A DNA stretch of 64,000 bases from Pomphorhynchus laevis (Eukaryota; Acanthocephala; Palaeacanthocephala; Echinorhynchida; Pomphorhynchidae). The stretch is taken from positions 1-64,000 of the forward strand of contig WNNJ02001031.1 in NCBI GenBank assembly GCA_012934845.2, written 5' to 3'. Both the position numbers and the translations under genes were made by a program. Shown one piece after another: positions 1 through 12,529 of the stretch. The notes under the pieces were generated by a model. It saw only the letters and a list, made by a program, of their open reading frames with translations, made no database searches and had not been told where the DNA came from. How positions within the stretch are numbered: position 1 is the first letter of the stretch; each line of letters opens with the position of its first letter.

Positions 1-2095
1 GTGCTCGATACACGAAACAGCGTCTAGACACCAATCAGCTGCGGTAACAGTAGGTCTAAAGAAGACTTACTATGTTGATTTTGTGCAAACAAACTAATCC
101 GCAACCTATACCATGAGCACATATCAACATCCAACATATCCACTCAAACTACACCCGTCGTTTCCAATGGCCTTTCTCCACCGACTGCTCCTGTCACCAT
201 ATACACTTCCCATCTCATGTAATCTTCACTTCCCGAAACCCTAGCCCGTACATCCTGTCTCGTTTGCGAATAACCTACATCTATCAATCCAAATCACCTA
301 TATCAACCTCCACGATCCGTTCACTCATAACCTTTGCTCACATCGCTTGCCATGCTCTATATTATCCATATCCTCTTTATCTCCCACTGTCAAACCTACT
401 CCCTTCATATCTTAAACTGCCAGCTCTCCAATCGTGATCTCACCCACTAACATCACTCGTCATTCTTTACGAAAACGCTTTTTTTCTCGTGATCGTTGCG
501 TCATCGTCACTAATATCACTCATTCCACCTCCTGATCTTCACAAGCACGTCACGACTACGATGTTTCAGCCTTCAGATCAATCCTCTCATATCTTGTTCT
601 TGCGGATAAACCATCCTTTTTCAACGACATCTTTCCTGTCGGATTCATTCGCCTAAGCAAATCTTCTCAATATAATCCTTCTCAGCCCCTCTCCTAGAAA
701 TTGTTTTTAAGCATCACTCTCACGCGTCCTCTGTCCTCTCCCAACGATTTAAACTCATGTCATCTTAAAACAAAGCGTATTTTCTCTGATTGCACCTCTT
801 CCGAAATCGTTCAACGCTCATCAGCCCACATCTAAAAACGCAGTCGCGAGGAAAACGACGAAACATCTCTCCATCCGAAACATCGACGGAAATTTTCAAG
901 TTGTCCACACCCGCCTCGAAATTCGATGGCGCTTCATCTCCCTTATGTCTTCTCCGCTGGCCACTTTTACCACCACACACGGTTTCCGAGTCAGCCTCCT
1001 CAACACTAGATTTCTTCTCCATAAATCAGATATTCTCATGAACATATTCACCAAGCAATTGATCGATATCTTCTGTTTCACCGAATACTGCCGCTCCGAT
1101 TCCGACAACCTCTCCATGTGCCGTTTGCTCTCTGCCGGTAACTCACTAGTCGAATCCGCATGCCCCCTCAGCTCATCCCCTTCTAAATTCTCTAATCATG
1201 GCGGCATTGTCTCATTCAGCCGTCACCCCGCGTCTCTTCGCAAAATCACTTCCCCTTTCAGTTTTTTCTCTTTTGAATTGCTCACTCGTCGTTCTTCTAG
1301 CCCGATCACTCTGGATCTTGCGATTGTATACCGTCCTAGTTTATCAGCTCCTACCTCCTTATGTTTTATTGAATTCGCTGACCTACTGTCCCACTGTTCT
1401 CTCTTCTCCACCCTTCACTCGTTCATGGCGACTTCAACAACAGCCTCGACCTCCCCTCTTCCACCGATTTCATCCGGTTCATCAACTTTCTATCCAACTA
1501 CAACTATAAACAGATCTCAACTGCCTCCACACATATCCTTGGCAGGCCACTCGACATCATCGCTGTCCCCGATCGTTTTGCTGCCTACACCTCACTGTCC
1601 AACTCCGATCCTAATCTACCAGATCACTTCTTCGTCACCCTTGATCTCACTTCCAACCACACCCGCCTCACACACCTACCATCCTACGCCGCACTTGGAG
1701 AAATCTTGACCTCCACCTTCTTCACTCCGCCTTACTCAAATCGTTTCTATCTTCTGCACAATAACATATTTCTCTCCTCACGATCTCGACTTTCTTTTCG
1801 ACTCTGAACTCACATCCACTCTCGATCTTCACTTACCCTTCAAGCCTCATCATCATCTTCGCTTGCGCAGTGCATCATGGTTTGACATCCAATGCCTACT
1901 CTCAAAGCGTAGATTCCGTCATGCTTTTAGAGTCTATCTCCGCTCTCTCAGACGTGATATCCGCTCGCTCACTCTGTCTCTCCATTTTTCGTCTCATCGC
2001 TGTCGGCTCCTCATTGTTAATCAACCTCCCTTTCTTAGACGACATTCGCCCACCTCTTTATCGCTGCGTTCCCGTCATTCCCGAAGAAGGTTAAC
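1..2095 (+). mobile_element. Family C (CR1/L2-like) LINE, internally deleted, RT missing
   Basis: The window opens inside ORF1 of a CR1/L2-like LINE. Decayed ORF1 text runs to about 740 and matches the better preserved minus-strand ORF1 at 45.2-45.7 kb. An APE-type endonuclease remnant follows at about 945-1709. The linker (motif WFDIQCLLSKRR) lies at 1863-1975. Straight after it, at about 1980, the text jumps to the extreme C-terminus of ORF2 (FRLIAVGS, then the conserved LPF.DD block). The entire reverse transcriptase domain is therefore missing, about 1 kb compared with the 41-45 kb copy. It ends near 2095, where a family R fragment starts. All frames are broken. Confidence 0.75.
945..1709 (+). 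pseudogene. APE endonuclease remnant of family C ORF2
   Basis: The open stretch reads as the N-terminal part of a LINE ORF2 (AP-endonuclease-like, nicks target DNA for target-primed reverse transcription). The block HGGIVSFSRHPASLRK and the following LDLAIVYRP match the minus-strand family C copy at 43.9-44.5 kb almost word for word. No full catalytic set (GDFN, SDH) can be read in one frame, so the copy is dead. It has a C-rich coding strand like other family C copies. Confidence 0.6.
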
Positions 2096-3800
2096 AGTGT
2101 TAATTTCTCCGAGGAAGGTATATAACTCAGGGAGATTCTTTGGCTATGGCCGCTTTTGCAGCTGCATCTATACCAATGAAACACGACTTCAAAAACCTTT
2201 TTCCAGATATCGTCCAGTTGTGACATGCTGATGATGCCACCTTTGTTTGGACTTATGATCAATTGCAGCAAGCATGGAAGGTTATCAATAATACCGATCC
2301 TAATTTGGCTATTTTGTAAACGCCAGTAAATGCTTTCTTTTGGTAAACATAGATATGACAATATACGATTACAAAGATTTTTGTGATGAAAAGATAAATA
2401 TTACACATAACGGAATTAAAATTCTCGGAAGTTATATAGATACTGATGAATATATAATGGATAAGGTGAAAAGTAAGATTGCTGTTTGACTGGATGATCT
2501 GCGAATGCTATCAGAGTTAGCTGTTTCTGATGTTCATGTCGCTTATACTTTGCTTGTGAACTTATGCGAATGGACTTATGTACAAAGAACTACTCTTATC
2601 TATACCGAATGGTTCTATGACATTGAAAAATTTATAAGTGAGCAGCTTGGACAATTGATGATTGGGCGTAGTCGTATGAATAAGACGTGAAAGATACTGA
2701 TTTTCTTACCCACACGCCATGGTGGCATGTGAGTCCCCAGTCCGTTCCAAGATTCGAGATTAAATTTACTAAGTTCAAGAGAAATGACATTACTTAATCT
2801 GATATAGTTAGCAGAAGATCACCGACTGATAAAGGAAAATAATTATTTGAAAGAAATTCATATGAGAAAGAAGCCGAATATGAAATTACGAAAGAAGGTC
2901 TGGTTAATATTGATAGTTTGAGATAGGGAGTCGTTATTGATCACGCTATCCAAAGAGGATTTTCTTCCTGGTTGAATTGCATTCCATCACGAAGCAATGA
3001 GTCTTACCTTAACTAGAGACAGTTTCGCGATACAATGAACGTACGCTACAATTTAGAAGATGTCGACTGGAATGGCATTCTAGCAGTAGAGCTATCACAG
3101 AAGGTAGGTGGAAACACCTTTATTAGACACGATTCTGTTCGTGACGTATTAGCTGACATTTTAAAAGACGGTTTTAATTCGGCTGATGTAGAATCAAAAC
3201 TTTAACTGGTCCCTTCAAACTTTTCATTCGAAAAATTCACGACAACAAAGGAGTATTCAGCTAGAATGGAATTGGTATGTAGCTCAATAAACAACGGTAG
3301 GATGGACCGGTCGTTCATGGACGTAAGTGTATTCAATTATTTGGCTCCGTCTTACTTTCAAACAGATGCCGTGAGTTGCTTTGACTTTAATGAATAAACA
3401 AAAAGATCTAAATACGAAGAGCGAATACAAACTATTGAAGGAGGTAATTTTGTTTATGCTATTCTCTCCGTAGATGGCGGAATGGGTAATGATTTGTTCA
3501 AGTTGATAATAACATGTACATCTATAAGTGCGTTGAATCAGAAAAATTATAATCTGATTGTTTGCGTAATTCGTTGAAAACAAATAAGCTTTACATTGAT
3601 GAAAGTGATGTCATCATGCCTCTACAGGAGAAAATTTAAAATTTAAAGATAATTTGTCCATTCGGGATATGGAGAGGTAGAAACAAAATAAGCACAAGGA
3701 AGAACGAATTATATGAGATAAAATGCTAACAATAAGTAACGATAACTTTTTAAAATAAAAATAATAATATTGATAATAATTTTTTAAATAAACATTTTAT
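2096..3800 (+). mobile_element. Family R (restriction-like-nuclease) LINE copy a, decayed
   Basis: Starts in the reverse transcriptase at the GDSLAMAAFAAAS-like block (about 2122-2165), followed by an ADDAT active-site remnant near 2232. The connector follows (2505-2690 is an open piece). A degenerate C-terminal nuclease lies at about 3240-3590 (RMDRSFMDVSVFN then SKYEERI). A degenerate form of the family's 3' hairpin is visible at about 3656-3668, followed by an A/T-rich tail with TAATAA repeats to about 3800. It is 5' truncated and interrupted by many stops and frame changes. It directly abuts the family C element upstream. Confidence 0.7.
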
Positions 3801-4400
3801 TGAATATGATTTTACAATTGAAAAGTCACCCGGAAATGGGTACTTTAATTTATTATTTCATTTAAGCAAATCATTACCATTGAAACTGTCCATTTATCAG
3901 CATTCGCTGCTCCGTGTTGTGAAAACGAGCAGGTGATATCTGGTTGATCTCGCGGAACAAATACACAATGAAGTCGACTTGGCTATTGCAATACTCAATT
4001 TTGTTCGAATTTGGTAAATTATTTTGTTATAAGTCTGCAATCCCGACTTGCGATCATCAAAGTCACTCTTTTTATCGTCAAATCGGCAGCCTGATCAATT
4101 CCATCAATTGTAGAAATGATAAAGGGAATAAAGGAGGCTTTTTCGCATTAAGTTATTCGTTCCTCGTATTTGGCCAGCTTTCGACTCTCGTGGTAGTAAA
4201 ACGTTGTAATTACATTGTTGGATATAGAATATGGGGCCAGATGGTTAAAAGTACAACATGGCCGAATTACATAAATCAGCAGACGGTGGAGGCAACTCGG
4301 ATGCAACTCTGTTAGTTTTTTCCTTACCGAGAGATGATCTAATTTATCATCAAATGAAAGAATTTTTGAGGATCCAGAAGGATTGCTTAGAATCCTCATC
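3800..4400 (-). mobile_element. Family R fragment, copy b (3' part, minus strand)
   Basis: On the minus strand 4399-4148 encodes the end of the nuclease region: FNHLAPYS then YYHESRKLAKYEERIT, the hallmark of family R. At 3829-3840 the minus strand reads CCCATTTCCGGG, the family's 3' hairpin, followed by an AT-rich tail. The + strand copy a ends at about 3800, so the two copies meet tail to tail. Only the last ~600 bp of the element is left. Confidence 0.65.
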
Positions 4401-4559
4401 GCTAAGCTTGTCCTACCTGCTGAATAATGCTAAAAATCCTTTGGACCGAAGTTTACTTCTTGAATGACGACTATTTTAATGGATCGGTAGATTCTTTTGG
4501 AGAACTCGGGCCGCTGCGAGAAGAGAGGATAGGCTTTGGTTTCGTTATAGAGATAATGT

Positions 4560-4765
4560 ATGGCGAAATAAAAAAATAATATTATTATTGATAATAATAT
4601 TTATAATAATATAATAATCTAGAATTAATCTCAAAATCTAGAATTAATTGAAAACAATGACTTAGGGAAAATGCTATCAAAAGGGTATAAATATAGATTA
4701 AATAATAACGACAAAAATAAAATTTACAATTCGTCATATAATAACTAAAATTCTTATTTAGTGAA
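4560..4765. other. AT-rich stretch without a gene
   Basis: A/T-rich sequence with ATT and ATA runs (4572-4620), then low-complexity AT. It may be the tail of one retroelement and the 5' edge of the Penelope-like element that follows. No gene is seen. Confidence 0.4.
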
Positions 4766-6411
4766 GTGATTAATAGTAAAAGCTTAAATACATCAAAAAT
4801 AAAAATTTGGAAAACTTATATATTATATAAAATTAGAGAGAAAATGAAAATAACAAACAATTATAAAAGGAAAGAACAAATTAATAAAGATATGTATAAA
4901 GAACTTACTAAATTAAAGCATAACTATCTAATAGTGACTATTGATAAAGCTAGTAATAACTTTGTCTTCATATGCAAAAAGCTTTATTATGATATACTAA
5001 TGAAAGAGGTTAATTCTAATGATTTAAATGTAAATCCAACATATGAATGTAGTGATTTAAGTTTAAACACTTATTACAAATCATTGTTCTATAATGGATA
5101 AGAAGGGTATAAAAATTGAATCAGATAATAAAACATACCTATATTATATTGGAATCCAAAATTACATAAAATCCAATAAAACCTAGGTTCATATGTAGTG
5201 CTTTTAAATGTAAATTAGAACCACTTTCTGTTTATATGAAAAAAAATACTTAGAGTATTTAAAGCACACTTCAAAAAATATTGTAGAGTAATCGAAATTG
5301 ATACTGGTAAAAAACACTATTTCAGTATTAATTCTACAAAAGAATTTTTAGAACAGACAAAAGGAATAAATTTTCAAAATATAAATACATACGATTTTAG
5401 TACGCTTTATACAAATCTAGATTTAGTAGATATTAAAGAAGCGTTAGTAAAATTAATTAATCTTATATTCGGAAAAAGATATACATATATATGTTATAAT
5501 AATTATAACGTCTATCTAACAAAAATTAAACCATCAAGTAAATATAAATATATGGATAAAATTAAATTGATAGAATCCTTAAATATTTTGATAAATCAAA
5601 ATTATTTATAAGTAGGGACATCTATATTTAGACAAGTAAAAGGTGTTCCAATGGGTAGTAATAGTAGCCCAATTATAGCTGACTTGTTTTTAAGCTTTAT
5701 AGAATATGAATTTGTTCATAACTGTTTAAAAAATAAATCTAAATTATATAAAGATATGAAATATATGTTTCGATATATTGATGATATATGTGTATTTAAT
5801 TCTAGCAATTTTTTATTCAATAAACGAACAAATTTATCCAGGTAGCCTCATTCTGAATAATACCAATATTAATGATATAGAAGGTATATATCTAGATATG
5901 AACTTTAATTAACATCATTTAATATTACTATTACTTTATATCGTAAAGATGACATATTTAAATTTACAAGAAACATATTTTTGCATGAGCATTCATGCAT
6001 ACCATATAATATAAAATATAATACATTAAATAATGAAATTTTAAGAATTGCAACAATATGTAATGATATTGGCTTTCTTCAAAATCATCTAAATAATTTA
6101 ATAGATGCATATTTTAAACTAGGTTACTATAAAAATACCATTAAACAGAAAATATTAAAATATATAAATCAACACAATAATATTAAAAATAAATTTAAAA
6201 TCATTAGCAGAAAATTTTTATGAATGGATAATAAATAATATACTTTGTATTAGAATAAGATACACTATATAATCAAATTTCATCAGAGAAAATACGTCCG
6301 TAACACGTATTTGGCCCCGCTGCTATGTTGGGTAAAGGAGTTAGAGGCCGAAAGTTGATAGGATAGCAGTTCATCCCGATGACGTCTAATCCTTATTCTG
6401 ATACAACGTCT
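4766..6411 (+). mobile_element. Penelope-like element 1, decayed, very AT-rich
   Basis: Fragments read as a Penelope-like reverse transcriptase: the N-terminal region with IVTIDKASNNFVFICK (about 4930-4985), a PKLH-like block near 5155, DFSTLYTNLDL (about 5394-5422), GVPMGSNSSPIIADLFLSF (5642-5697), the active site YIDDI (5776-5790) and a C-terminal connector (5981-6223). It is much more AT-rich than its neighbours. A GC-richer block with two hairpins closes it at 6290-6400. No GIY-YIG domain can be read. It is broken in several places. A closely related scrap lies at 37.94 kb on the minus strand. Confidence 0.7.
6290..6400 (+). other. Structured GC-richer block at the end of Penelope-like element 1
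   Basis: In very AT-rich surroundings, 6290-6312 forms a perfect 8 bp hairpin (arms AAATACGT and ACGTATTT, 7 nt loop). It is followed by CTGCTAT (6320-6326) pairing with ATAGCAG (6363-6369). It probably belongs to the 3' region of the element. No known ribozyme core was recognised on either strand. Confidence 0.35.
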
Positions 6412-6789
6412 GTTATTAATTAGTCAATTCATAAAAATGACTTCTATTTTAAATTTCAATTTTTTATTTTAACTTGATTTAAATTATAAAAAATCTAAAA
6501 AAATTATTAATTTTATTATTTAATTAAATTTTGATTTAGCATTATTATGTTTTGTTTATTTTATAATTATATTAAATACGTAGACTCAGTTAGCTGATTT
6601 GATTTCTTTAAAAAATTGTGTTTTTTATATCTCAATTTTTTAAGCTTAAAAAAAGTCGAAGGGTAACCCGAAAACGTTTTTAAATAAATTGCAAAAGAAA
6701 GCTTGGTTAAATTTTATATACCTACCTATTTTGAAATATATTTAAATAGGTTTCAAGTTACAAGTATATATATTTAACCGTACTTTTCG
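6412..6789. other. AT-rich gene-free stretch
   Basis: Low-complexity A/T sequence between the Penelope-like element and a family C fragment. No reading frame or structured motif of note was seen. Confidence 0.4.
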
Positions 6790-7857
6790 CGTTTGTTCTA
6801 ACTCTTTTCTTTCCAATCCTTCTTCCATCCTGTTCAGTGTTCCACAAGGCTCCGTATTAGGCTCTATGCTTTTCTCTCTTCATATCGGTGATTTGTCTTC
6901 TATTTCTCATACATTTAAATTCCTTGTTATGCAATATGCTGATGATATTCTCATCTATTTTCATGCACCTGCTTAACGTATTCACGATCTTAGTGTTTCC
7001 GCTTCCAACTGTCTTGCTTCAATTTTCAATCATATTTCTTCTCTTCGTCTAACACTGAATCATAATAAATCCAAAATAATGTTGATCCTTCCTCGACGCC
7101 CCAGCTTAGAACTTCCCTCCATATCATTAAATTCTATAATTATTCTTATCGTTGACAATCTCGTTTTCTTAAGCTTCCATTTCGACAATCGACTTTCACT
7201 TAAGCATTTCTTTCGGGATAAAGTACGCTTATCTACCTTGATTATCAGCGACCTCCGTCAAATTCGTAGATTGAACGATTTCTCTTCTTGTATGACTCAT
7301 ATCTTCACTTCTTTTCTCGAGACCTGATTACTGTCGTAGTCTATTTTCCAACTCACCTAAATCAACTTTTCTTACACTACAACGTATCATCAATACGCCG
7401 TCCGAATTCTCCTCCTTCGTCGTTTTGATCATACATCCCACCATCTTGCTTCTTTCGATTTGCCTACCATATATTCTCGCGATCAAATTCGTCTTCTTCT
7501 CATTGCTTTCCCCCTTGTAACTTTTCCTACCCCTTCATTTCTCAACCTTTCTTTTCTCGACAATTCTCGTCCTCTTTACTGTTCTTTGCGTTCCCGTAAT
7601 TCCCTATATTTAAATTTCCCAAACTACTCGATCTCTTTTGGTTTCCGCTCTTTCCTTGCGCCTGCTCCTCTCTAGTGGAATTATCTGCTCATTCATATAC
7701 GCCAATCAACCTTAATGCTGTGTTTCAAACGCAAAATCTGATCACATTTAAACAATTTAACTAATTTGTCTGTATAACTTTTGCAGTGTTTTTGTTAGTT
7801 AGTAGACATGTAAGCGTACAGCTGGTACGCATTTACCACTTTAAATAAATTTTTATA
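6790..7857 (+). mobile_element. Family C LINE, 5'-truncated 3' third
   Basis: Starts just before the reverse transcriptase motif VPQGSVLG (about 6838). It then shows the active site MQYADDILIY (6930-6960), LRLTLNHNKSKIM (7047-7080), and the C-terminal tract with HFDNRLSLK, DLRQIR and the F.PTIYSR block up to about 7740. The 3' UTR holds the family hairpin GCGTAC-AGCTG-GTACGC (7814-7830), then TTTACCACTTTAAATAAAT. It is close to the copy at 38.5-40.0 kb. Frames are broken; a typical 5'-truncated LINE insertion. Confidence 0.8.
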
Positions 7858-10800
7858 AAGATCAGCTAAAATCACAGGTCTGAATTTTCCAGCGTAATAA
7901 CGTGGCTCCGCACGAAAATTATAATTGCTCTAGCCAGGTCGATATAGCAATGTTTCCGAGCACTGCGGTCTAAACTCAATGCATCGGTACATTATCAGCA
8001 CACAAATAACAAAGAGAATGCCGAAGGGTGTTCTCTCATCCAGTGTCAAATGCTGCAACTGTAACACATTGGCAGCTAAATGCCAACGATGCAAGTGCGC
8101 CAAAGCTGGAAATCCATACTTTAATTGGTCACCATACTTTAATTGGTCAGTCTCTAATTGCTTACGCAAATCAGCGCTGGACACGAATCAATCACCCACC
8201 GTGACAAACGAGCTGCCAACTCCTCCGCACCTGATATTCAACAATTTAGACCTTAACTGTGACATGCCAGCGACTATCGTAGATGGAATCAGAACTCGTC
8301 CCCTACACCACGAAAATCGAACAGTGATACCAATGATCATTGACAAAATATAACAAGTGGTCATCCAATAGTGACCAAACCTCGTTACCCTTCCTGTCTG
8401 TAATGCGAGTCATACGTTTGTATCAACTCTCGCCGCTTTATACGTAAAGGCATCAATCGAAGAAATTCACGATCCGTCTTTCTTAAAAAGGTCACGGTGT
8501 TCTCCCAATGCGTATTGCAACGAGTCTCTATCACAACTCATTCACAAAGCTATAGAGGGACGTCTAGCTTTACGGAAGAAAATAAGTACGACGCATTGTT
8601 CCATGAAGCTAAATACTTTCAGTTGGGACTGACTCATCGCGTTCCTCTTGAGAAAAATGATTGGATCGGTCATTATCGTAAACTTCTTACTGCAGGGAAA
8701 GTGACCGCTTCAACATCAGTACTAAAAGGTAAGTCGTCATCTACAGTCCTAAGCACAGACGAAAAACGCACGGTAGATCTGTAAAATCATAGCTACAAGA
8801 TATTCATCCCTCCGCAAAATTCCCACCACAAGATATATTGCTATTGTCACAATTTCCGGGTTCGATAATGCATCACGCAAGCAGTTTTTTCTTTGGACGA
8901 AACTTGTATCATCTCCGCATTCAATGAACTAAGGGTGATACAGGGTATTCTGGACTTGATTTGACATCTTGGCGAAACATGTTTGCACGTTTTGGTACGC
9001 AGTCTTAAACTTTAGCACAATATCTCACTTGCTTCGCGATTTGCATCACTACCGAATCTGTATCAGCCTAACATTGGAAGCATTCACGTGCTACCGACTG
9101 ATAGCCCTCGAAAAGAAAAGGCGGGGAATACGCCCAATTGGGGGTGTGCGACACTGCAAAAATAATAATTAGTAAAGTGATTCTTGTTTTTTTCGCTTAG
9201 GCATGCAATACGTCGCGGGAACGGTTCAAACAGCTGCAGGGCAAAAGTGTGGGGCCGAATACGCGGTACACTCACTCCGAAAACTATATAATGCAAATCA
9301 ATACGGCTGCCTTCTCACAATAGATGCAACGAACGCCTTCAATTCCGTAAACAGACAAGCCGTCCTCCACAACCTCGACTTTGTGTGTCAGTCACTGTCA
9401 TGCGTTATGTATAGCCTATATCAAGAACCCTCGACGCTCACTCTATGTTCCAACTGCTTACTCTCATAAGAATAATTTACCCAAGGCGACCAATTTGAGA
9501 TGCCTTGCTTTTCCCTCGCGTCCTAGCCCCTTATATACAAAATACGCAAAATCGCACCTAATATACACCAAGTATGGTACGCTGACGACGCTAACTTTGT
9601 TGGTTGCCTCAAAAACATTACAATCATTGTAGTGTAATTAACAGAAGGACCGAAGTACGGTTACGTTGTCAGTGCAGCCGAGTCACAACTCTTGTCGCAC
9701 CATCCTCTGAACATTGAGCAGTTCCCAACGACTGACATCAAGATTCAGTGTAACAGCATATGTATTCTCGGCTTCGCGGTGGATTCCGTCTACTACGAAA
9801 CGGTTATTTTCTTCCAATGTGCAGATACTTGGCAGAATTTAATTGAACGTTTAGTCGACGTGGCGAAAATCGACCCACAAGTCGCATACTCGGGATTGAC
9901 ACATGCAATACAAGCAAAATGTACCTATATCACACGGACTATCAAGTCGATCACGATATGTTGCGAGGTGTATCCGAGCCCTTAAGGAATGTTTCTCTCA
10001 ATGAAATTACTCGATGACTGATCGAAAACGGATGGAAAACGATCCTGATTTCTCCCCTAAAAAGGGGGATTGGGAATATTTGATCCGGCAATAACTTTCC
10101 TAACAGAAACGAATCCTCAAAGACAATCAGTGGCACATACAACTCCGGTTTGGTCGGACAAGCATCGAGAAACTTACAATCAAAGACAATAGGTCAAATT
10201 ACCGCGCGACGTAAAAACATACATCACCAAAGGCTGTCAGAAGCATGTTTCCTTTATGGGAACCGCTGTTCTGACAGCCATCAATAATGCTTAAAGAGAC
10301 GGAGCATCTTCATTGCTCAGTGCCCTCCCTCTAAAAAATGAACGCTTTTGTATGTCATCGAGGGAGTTCACAGATATCATTTCCGCTCGCTATGGGCAAA
10401 CCACATGTGACTTGATCGGCAAATCATGATCTTGTAGTGAAGAAGTCACGGTGAGCCACGCACTCTCATGCAGAACGGGAGGATTACCGTCGATTAGGCC
10501 AGACTCTGTTCGAGAAAAAAATTAAAAAGATATATCTGCTATTTGCTGTGATGTAGTAATCGAACCTAGCATAAACTGGTCCATGACACCATAAAATTCG
10601 TGGCAACATCAACAAGTCGAGTAGACAGGGCCAGGCTGGACATATCATGTTTGGGCCTGTGGAACGAGCGATTAGAGCGGACGTTCTTTGACGTCAACGT
10701 GTTTAACATCGTTGCTAAGTCGTTCGTCAACCGATCAGTGGACGCATCCTTCCAGCACGATGAATCACGAAAACACGCCAAATACTCAGAAATAATTATA

Positions 10801-10975
10801 GCAATCAAGCGCGACAGGTATATTCTGCTAATTTTCTCATCTTCTGTTGGCATTGGGAAATAGACATTGACCGACTTGTTTTAAGAATCAGCTACAACAT
10901 TGACACTGAATGCTATGTATAGACCCATTTGCGGGAACCTCTTTTTTGTAAATATTATAATAATCAAAAAAGCAT
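7858..10975 (+). mobile_element. Family R LINE copy c, nearly full length but decayed
   Basis: This copy keeps the order of the whole element. It has an N-terminal Cys-rich finger (7979-8353), then the LPFLSVCNASHTF region (about 8390-8440), the linker (8497-8784) and a conserved RT entry with RRGIRPIGG (9118-9140). RT motif A is DATNAFNSVNRQ (9322-9360), motif C is YADDANFVG (about 9575-9602), and the connector is at 9692-9985. The nuclease region is at 10600-10860 (ARLDI, ERTFFDVNVFN, HDESRKHAKYSE). The 3' hairpin CCCATTTGCGGG is at 10924-10935. Stops and frame changes occur throughout. It shows that the finger belongs to the same element as the RT and nuclease. Confidence 0.75.
7979..8353 (+). 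pseudogene. N-terminal CXC-like zinc-finger piece of family R
   Basis: The translation from the ATG at 8018 begins with a cluster of cysteines, CCNCNTLAAKCQRCKCAKAG, with C-C-x-C-N, A-x-C-x2-C-x-C and A-x-G spacing. The expected later cysteines are lost. The finger is nearly superimposable on the start of family A ORF1 at 19.8 kb. Cys-rich patches of this kind resemble tesmin/TSO1 CXC folds and may bind DNA or RNA; that function is inferred. A short in-frame duplication (PYFNWS repeated) follows. Confidence 0.55.
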
Positions 10976-11139
10976 GAGACCACTTAACGTTTTGTGAATT
11001 TTATTTTATTTTTAGTTAAAAATGCTAATATATAAAAATTTGTACGACAATTAAAAAATAAAAAAAAATTATTATTGTCTACCACAAGTGATGTATCCAT
11101 CTTAAGAAACGCTGTTTAAGAAGCTCGTTTAAATCACCT
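10976..11139. other. AT-rich tail region between two LINEs
   Basis: A/T-rich sequence including AAAAAATAAAAAAAAATTATTATT (as runs, 11049-11074). It is likely the tail of family R copy c and the landing site of the truncated family A copy that follows. No gene is seen. Confidence 0.4.
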
Positions 11140-12440
11140 TCATTTGTAAGCTGTTTTCGTAGATTTTACAAAGGCATTCGATTGCATTGACAGAGATTTG
11201 CTTCTCCGAAAATTAATAACCACATTTAGCCTTAAGGGCTATATCATACATGTACAACATCAGATTCTCTCCTCACATTGCCCGAGTCTTTGATGGAATA
11301 AAATATTCAGATTACTTTCAACAAATCAAGGGCGTTCCTCAGTGTGACCCTCTTAGCCCGATTTTGTTTAGTCTATTTGTATATGATCTGACAGCATGTA
11401 TAAGTGAAACTAACTCTTCTTGTCTTTTATATGCAGATGATCTGGTTATATATTCGTCAAAAATGGACGATGTGAGTTCAGCATTAATTAGGCTCAAACT
11501 GTATTGTATGACGAATGGTTTGCAGGTTAATCTAGCGAAATCAAAAGTGTTAAAATTCCGAGGAAGTGGTATCTTATCACGAAATGATGTTTTTACCTAT
11601 GACGGTATGAATTTTGAAATGTGTACGCAAATCTGCTATTTATGGCTTTAATTTGTCCTCTAAGTGGAGTTTTACTAATCATTTTTATATAATTGCTTGT
11701 AAGTTTGCTTCTTGTATGAGTACGGTCAATCTTTAACGTTCAACAAACTATCTTACAGTCATGAAATATTTTCAAATGATGTTTCCTCCAAGGGTAACAT
11801 ATGGTTAATCATCTATTTGGCAGGATTTGTCTATTCAAAATTTTGAGAAAATTGATAGAATAAAATGGGATTTCCTTAAAGTCTTCTTTGTCTCGTCCCG
11901 CAAGGTTTCGTCTTCGAAATTAGCTTATCTTACTAGAGAGCAACCCTTGTCGTTTATACTGCAAAAACGTTTCTCCTTCATTGAGACGGCCTCGTTTCGT
12001 TCGCGTGTATCGAATTGTGATTCGAAGCAACTTTTACTGGATAGTGATATCCAATTAACGCCTGCCGTTCAATTCCCAAACATTCGGAAGTTTGGTAGTC
12101 AAAGAAAGCGAGTATGTCTAATGAGATTTTCTCATGATGGTTTCATGGAAAGTTTAGCTCAAATAGAATTAAGTGTCACACATGATAATCTGCCTAAATT
12201 TGTAAATACTGTTAATGTATGTGCCAACAGATCTTACATGCTCGAACTTGCATTCATTTAAAACACTATCCTTAATGCAGCCTAACGATCTGTGAATTAG
12301 TATTATTAATTTAGTAGATGTTTACCTATTAAGATTGTAGTGTTGAAATAACGTTTTGATGTTGATCATCCCTAATCGCCCGTGGCGGCAGATGGTTACT
12401 ATTTTAAATAGATTATCTCAGATTATTATAATTACCTTAA
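11140..12440 (+). mobile_element. Family A LINE, 5'-truncated copy 3
   Basis: Begins inside the reverse transcriptase at motif A (DFTKAFDCIDRDLL, about 11160-11205) and continues through GVPQCDPLSPILFSLF (11329-11376). The active site is LLYADDLVIY (11424-11455). Then come NLAKSKVLKFRGSG and the C-terminal half (11827-12261). The motif B glycine is changed (QCDP for QGDP). The 3' UTR keeps the family hairpin in the form CGCC-CGT-GGCG (12377-12387), then TCTCAGATTATTATAATT. Compared with the copies at 16-24 kb it lacks ORF1, the endonuclease and the front of the RT. Confidence 0.75.
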
Positions 12441-12529
12441 AAAATTGTGTTAAAACAATTTTCTTGATAATATCAAATTACTTACAATTTTCTTGCCAGT
12501 TCAAGATTTTACAGGGGATCTGACAGCTA
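12441..12529. other. AT-rich junction
   Basis: A/T-rich spacer between family A copy 3 and family R copy d. No gene is seen. Confidence 0.35.

Noticed and set aside
765-1117. Minus-strand frames opposite the family C endonuclease
   Set aside because: Shadow frames of the + strand LINE; no motif.
3284-3583. Minus-strand 99-codon frame
   Set aside because: Lies opposite the family R nuclease remnant, which explains the sequence.
6290-6400. rRNA, tRNA or known ribozyme in the GC-richer block
   Set aside because: Two hairpins are visible but no tRNA cloverleaf, rRNA text or hammerhead core was found on either strand.
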